From: an uncultured Oscillibacter sp.
Lineage (GTDB): Bacteria; Bacillota; Clostridia; Oscillospirales; Oscillospiraceae
Assembly: GCA_947382875.1 (NCBI GenBank)
Contig: CANDBG010000030.1
Coordinates: 1 to 33,049, forward strand
DNA length: 33,049 nucleotides
Direction: 5' to 3'
Below, one piece after another: positions 29,729 to 33,049 of this stretch. Numbering within the stretch: position 1 is the first letter of the stretch; the number at the start of each line of letters is the position of its first letter. The translations under genes and the position numbers were made by a program. A model generated the notes under the pieces. The model saw only the letters and a list, made by a program, of their open reading frames with translations, made no database searches and was not told the DNA's origin.

Positions 29729-31372
29729 ATGAAAAAGCTGCTGCTGATCACGCTGATCATTGTGACATTTACTGTACTTGGCGCCGTCCCCGCCGCCGCC
29801 ATAAACAATCATACGGTAAAAGTCGGACTGCGCTACGATTCTTCCGCCATGGCGTCCGCAAATCTGCAAAACGCGGAGGGGACGGGGTATGAGTTCGGGT
29901 ATTTTAACGAAAACCGGATCTTCGTCCCCCTGGGACAAACCGACATCACCACTATCACCATGAATGCCGGAACGGTCTTTGCGAAGTCTGGTGATAGTAT
30001 GTATATGGGCAGCAGCGAAGACTATGCCTTCCGAACCGCTGGAATTCAGGATGGACAATCTGAAAAATTTTCCTCGTTTGCGGAAGCGGCGTCAGAGGCC
30101 GCGGCCCGGGGCGGTTGGCCTGCCTGGATCAACGGGACCTTTACTGTGCGTGGAAACGGCGCGCAAGACGCTGCGTTTGACCGTTCTGCGGTTTCTTTTT
30201 CGTCCACAAGCGTTGTGGTAACACAGACGGGAACCTCCCAGATTCTCTTTGAGTTCGACGAAGGCGGCGCACGGGCTTTGGGCGTCCGGCCCCTTGGGAC
30301 CTCCACTTGGTTTCGAGGCTGCAAATATCCCGGCGCGTTTGAATACCCCCGTGCCAAGGGCGGCAATCTGAGCGTGATTAACGTTGTGGAGCTGGAAGAC
30401 TATGTAAAAGGCGTAGTTCCCTACGAAATGCCCGGGGATTGGCCTTTAGCGGCCCTGGAAGCGCAGGCTGTCTGCGCCCGAACCTTCGTCTGTGGCCACG
30501 CAAAACACCTGCGTTCGGACGGCTTTGACGTATGCGCCGGGCAGGACTGTCAGGTTTACTACGGCCATGGCAGCGACAGCAGTGCACCTACCAGCACCAG
30601 CAATCAGGCGGTGGATAACACATCCGGACTTTGCATTTACTACAACGGCACATTGGTTCAGGATGCGGTCTATCACTCCTCCAACGGCGGCGCAACAGAG
30701 GACGGCGGACGCGTCTGGGGCACGGAAACCGGCTATCTGAAGGGCAAAGCGGATCCTTACGAAGCCCAGACAAACATCCCAAATTACAGCTATTCCGTCA
30801 CCTACACCGCAGCAGAATTGACCTGGATTCTGGATCAAAAGGGGTATTCCGTCGGCACAGTGCAGGATGCTTATATATCAGAATACACTCCGCTGGGAAA
30901 TGTGAGCAAGATCACGTTCGTCGGCAGCAGCGGCACCAAGACCGTCAGCGGCGAAACCTGCCGGACGATTTTTTACAGCAGCACTTATAAAAAATCAGTA
31001 ACCAGTATGCGATTTGACATCAATGGCAAGGGCGCTGGGTCCTGGACCGGCGCCGGAATCACCACCAGCGGCGGACAGCTGGCCTCTCTGGACGGCGCCG
31101 CAGTAATCTCCGGAAACGGTGAGATTGGAATTCTGCAAGGTACATCCGCCGCGGCGGTCACATCGTCCGGAACGGTGACGGTATCCGGCGGAACGCCAGC
31201 TCCCAGCGCGCCCAGCGGAGGAGGAAGTCACAACGGGAACTTTGTGATTACCGGAACCGGCAACGGCCATAATGTGGGCATGAGTCAGTATGGTGCAAAG
31301 GCTATGGCGGAACTCGGGTATGGTTTCCGGGATATTTTGGAATTCTATTATACAGACATTACAATCAATTGA
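29729..31372 (+). CDS. SpoIID/LytB-domain protein
   Basis: Protein of 547 residues with a signal peptide (MKKLLLITLIIVTFTVLGAVPAAA). The SpoIID core runs through the middle: INVVELEDYVKGVVPYEMPGDWPLAALEAQAVCARTFV, then CQVYYGH and DAVYHSSNGGATEDGGRVWG. The C-terminal GHNVGMSQYGAKAMAELGYGFRDILEFYY is the conserved end motif. The family includes SpoIID lytic transglycosylase and LytB amidase enhancers, acting on peptidoglycan outside the membrane. An N-terminal region (about 25-200) of unknown fold and a Gly/Ser-rich linker precede the final motif. The protein is longer than SpoIID proper and is probably a vegetative or sporulation paralogue. The ATG at 29729 follows GGGAGG. Confidence 0.9.
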   Translation: MKKLLLITLIIVTFTVLGAVPAAAINNHTVKVGLRYDSSAMASANLQNAEGTGYEFGYFNENRIFVPLGQTDITTITMNAGTVFAKSGDSMYMGSSEDYAFRTAGIQDGQSEKFSSFAEAASEAAARGGWPAWINGTFTVRGNGAQDAAFDRSAVSFSSTSVVVTQTGTSQILFEFDEGGARALGVRPLGTSTWFRGCKYPGAFEYPRAKGGNLSVINVVELEDYVKGVVPYEMPGDWPLAALEAQAVCARTFVCGHAKHLRSDGFDVCAGQDCQVYYGHGSDSSAPTSTSNQAVDNTSGLCIYYNGTLVQDAVYHSSNGGATEDGGRVWGTETGYLKGKADPYEAQTNIPNYSYSVTYTAAELTWILDQKGYSVGTVQDAYISEYTPLGNVSKITFVGSSGTKTVSGETCRTIFYSSTYKKSVTSMRFDINGKGAGSWTGAGITTSGGQLASLDGAAVISGNGEIGILQGTSAAAVTSSGTVTVSGGTPAPSAPSGGGSHNGNFVITGTGNGHNVGMSQYGAKAMAELGYGFRDILEFYYTDITIN

Positions 31373-31381
31373 GGATACGAT

Positions 31382-32407
31382 ATGAAAACCAGTGATTTTT
31401 ACTATGACCTGCCTCCGGAACTGATCGCCCAGACACCGATGGAACGCCGTGACGGTTCTCGTCTGATGACGCTGAACCGGGAAACGGGAGAAATCGGCCA
31501 CCGACATTTTTACGAGCTTCCGGAGCTTCTGCGCCCTGGCGACTGCCTGATTTTGAACGATTCACGAGTTCTTCCGGCGCGTCTTCTGGGGCAGCGTTTA
31601 CCGGGTGGCGGAGCCTGTGAGGTACTTTTGCTGACCGACCACGGAGAAAACGTCTGGGAGTGCCTGGTGCGTCCCGGACGCAAGCTGCGTCCCAGCGCGC
31701 GCATGACCTTCGGCAGCGGCGAGCTGACCGCGGAAGTGGTAGGCGAGGCAGAGGACGGCAACCGTCTGGTACGCTTTGCGTATCAGGGTATTTTTCTGGA
31801 AGTGTTGGAGCGTTTGGGCAAAATGCCTCTGCCGCCGTACATTAAGGAGGAACTGCAAAACCGGGAACGGTACCAAACGGTTTACGCAAAGGCTTTAGGC
31901 AGTGCGGCGGCTCCGACGGCAGGGCTGCATTTTACACCGGAACTTCTGGAAACGCTTGCAGCCAAAGGCGTAGGAATTGGCTACGTCACGCTTCACGTGG
32001 GTCTTGGCACTTTCCGTCCGGTGAAGGAGGAGACCGTTGAAAACCACGCAATGCACAGCGAATTCTGCACCATCCCGCCGGAGACGGCGAATTTAATCAA
32101 CCGCACAAAAGCGGCGGGAGGCCGGTGCATCTGTGTTGGAACCACCTCCTGCCGGACGCTGGAATCCTGGGCAGATGAAAACGGCCATATGGAACCAAAA
32201 TCCGGCTGGACCAACATTTATATTTACCCAGGTTATCCATTCAAGGTTATGGATGGTCTGATTACAAACTTCCACCTGCCGGAAAGCACATTGGTTATGT
32301 TGGTATCTGCATTTGCCGGACGGGAGCAAGTTCTTGCGGCGTACCAAAAAGCGGTGGAAGCACGATACCGCTTTTTTTCCTTTGGAGATGCCATGTTCAT
32401 TGGATAA
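31382..32407 (+). CDS. queA: S-adenosylmethionine:tRNA ribosyltransferase-isomerase
   Basis: Protein of 341 residues, the usual size. QueA moves the ribosyl part of S-adenosylmethionine onto 7-aminomethyl-7-deazaguanine in tRNA to give epoxyqueuosine. [90 protein letters not shown] and [21 protein letters not shown] are all diagnostic. The ATG lies 9 bases after the SpoIID-like stop, with GAGGATACGAT as ribosome site, so it is cotranscribed with that gene. No other queuosine gene is in the window. Confidence 0.97.
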   Translation: MKTSDFYYDLPPELIAQTPMERRDGSRLMTLNRETGEIGHRHFYELPELLRPGDCLILNDSRVLPARLLGQRLPGGGACEVLLLTDHGENVWECLVRPGRKLRPSARMTFGSGELTAEVVGEAEDGNRLVRFAYQGIFLEVLERLGKMPLPPYIKEELQNRERYQTVYAKALGSAAAPTAGLHFTPELLETLAAKGVGIGYVTLHVGLGTFRPVKEETVENHAMHSEFCTIPPETANLINRTKAAGGRCICVGTTSCRTLESWADENGHMEPKSGWTNIYIYPGYPFKVMDGLITNFHLPESTLVMLVSAFAGREQVLAAYQKAVEARYRFFSFGDAMFIG

Positions 32408-32439
32408 TTGGATAAAGGATGCCCTGCCAATAAAATATG

Positions 32440-32478
32440 AACCTGGAAGCTCTTGATTTCAGGGACTTCCGGGTTTTT
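32440..32478 (+). terminator. Rho-independent terminator of queA
   Basis: AACCTGGAAG (32440-32449) pairs with CTTCCGGGTT (32466-32475, one G-U) around a 16-base loop, followed by TTT. It abuts the stop codon of the convergent recombinase fragment. Confidence 0.75.
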
Positions 32479-33049
32479 CTATGTCTCCGGCTGCTTGTAG
32501 ATAAATCGGTGCTCGATGCCGTTTTTGAAGGTGATGGACCGAATTTTGCCGTCCAAAATACAAAAGTTTTGAATTACGGATGTGACAAAATCCCGGACGA
32601 TTTTAGGGTCTGAAGCCTTGATGTACGCCTCGTAATTGACAAACCTCCGCTCGGCCAACTGGTGGCTGATGATGAAAAAGCTGACCTTCGCCATGAAGTC
32701 CTCGTCGGACAGGTCGAAGGAGTTTGCTATGCGGCTGTCCAACTCAGCGATGCGGGCGTCCAGATCGGCTGCGGAGTCAGTCAGCTTCTTCCGCTCCAGA
32801 ATGAAGTCCTTCTCTGGCATCCCGGCCTCATCGTACAGGTAGACGGACATCAGCCGCTTTATGGCTCGCTCAACCCGGCGCCGCTCAGACAGGAGCAAGG
32901 CCCGCTCTTCGATAGAGCTATCCCGGCTATCCCCGTCATCGGTCATCCCGGTCAAAATAACGCCCCTCTTTCCACTTTTTACAAGCTGATACATTGTCAA
33001 CGCCAAAGTGAAATTGTAAGAAAACGCCGAAGAAATTTTGTAGTTTTTC
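32479..33049 (-). pseudogene. C-terminal fragment of a large serine recombinase
   Basis: The residues from SIEERALLLSERRRVERAIKRL through MPEKDFILERKKLTDSAADLD and IVRDFVTSVIQNFCILDGKIRSITFKNG match the coiled-coil and C-terminal part of large serine site-specific recombinases (resolvase type, about 500 residues or more in full). The frame stays open to the window edge, but the first 40 or so residues before DDGD do not look like the usual zinc-ribbon region, so the gene is probably truncated or rearranged there. A TTG at 33006 or ATG at 32994 could only make a catalytically dead piece, because the resolvase domain with its serine is absent from the window. It may mark the edge of an old mobile element next to queA. 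Confidence 0.55.

Overview
The window reads as chromosomal DNA of a GC-rich, spore-forming member of the Clostridia, most likely Oscillospirales (an Oscillibacter/Flavonifractor-like genome). This is inferred from the gene set: type III glutamine synthetase, a T-box-controlled tyrS, DUF4364, DUF3048, DUF421/DUF4363, a SpoIID-like protein, an SLH-domain surface lysozyme, PadR and MerR regulators, AGGAGG-type ribosome binding sites and sigma-A promoters. No rRNA, tRNA, CRISPR array or complete mobile element was seen. Most of the sequence is ordinary housekeeping and cell-envelope DNA with short intergenic gaps.

Layout. 1-880: 3' end of glnN and its terminator. 882-2929 (minus): a DUF434/DUF5616 protein, an SPL-like radical SAM enzyme and a SnoaL-like protein. 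3081-4362: ychF with its own promoter and a shared terminator. 4374-5798: a Crp/Fnr regulator divergent from a CBS-pair protein. 5830-10792: nnr (NAD(P)HX repair), a lipoprotein, alr, a MazF-type toxin without the usual antitoxin gene, a secreted protein and a small unknown protein. 10868-12023: an unknown protein convergent with an XRE regulator that has four membrane segments. 12173-13799: nrdR convergent with a DUF421-DUF4363 pair. 13950-16412: two small AT-richer genes, then an ECF sigma factor overlapping a DUF4179 membrane protein. 16412-19766: a DHFR-like reductase, a MerR-GyrI regulator with a 19-bp-spacer promoter, and a PadR plus FtsW-like permease pair. 19788-21596: DUF4364 divergent from a DUF3048 lipoprotein. 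21598-24494: a Cys-rich protein with a possible mother-cell promoter, and a surface SLH-GH25 lysozyme. 24563-26224: T-box, tyrS and tandem hairpins. 26330-29528: a lipoprotein, then asd-dapA on the minus strand. 29593-32478: SpoIID-like protein and queA. 32479-33049: the C-terminal end of a large serine recombinase, running out of the window.

Functional themes are cell-wall and lysine/diaminopimelate supply (alr, asd, dapA, GH25, SpoIID-like, FtsW-like), metabolite and tRNA housekeeping (nnr, queA, tyrS, nrdR, ychF), and several small regulator-target modules with readable promoters and operators. I did not find a clearly new multi-gene system. The best leads are the DUF434-radical SAM pair with PIN/NYN-like motifs, the MazF gene without an antitoxin gene beside it, the dyad lying exactly between the DUF4364 and DUF3048 promoters, and the Cys-rich protein behind a sigma-K-like promoter.
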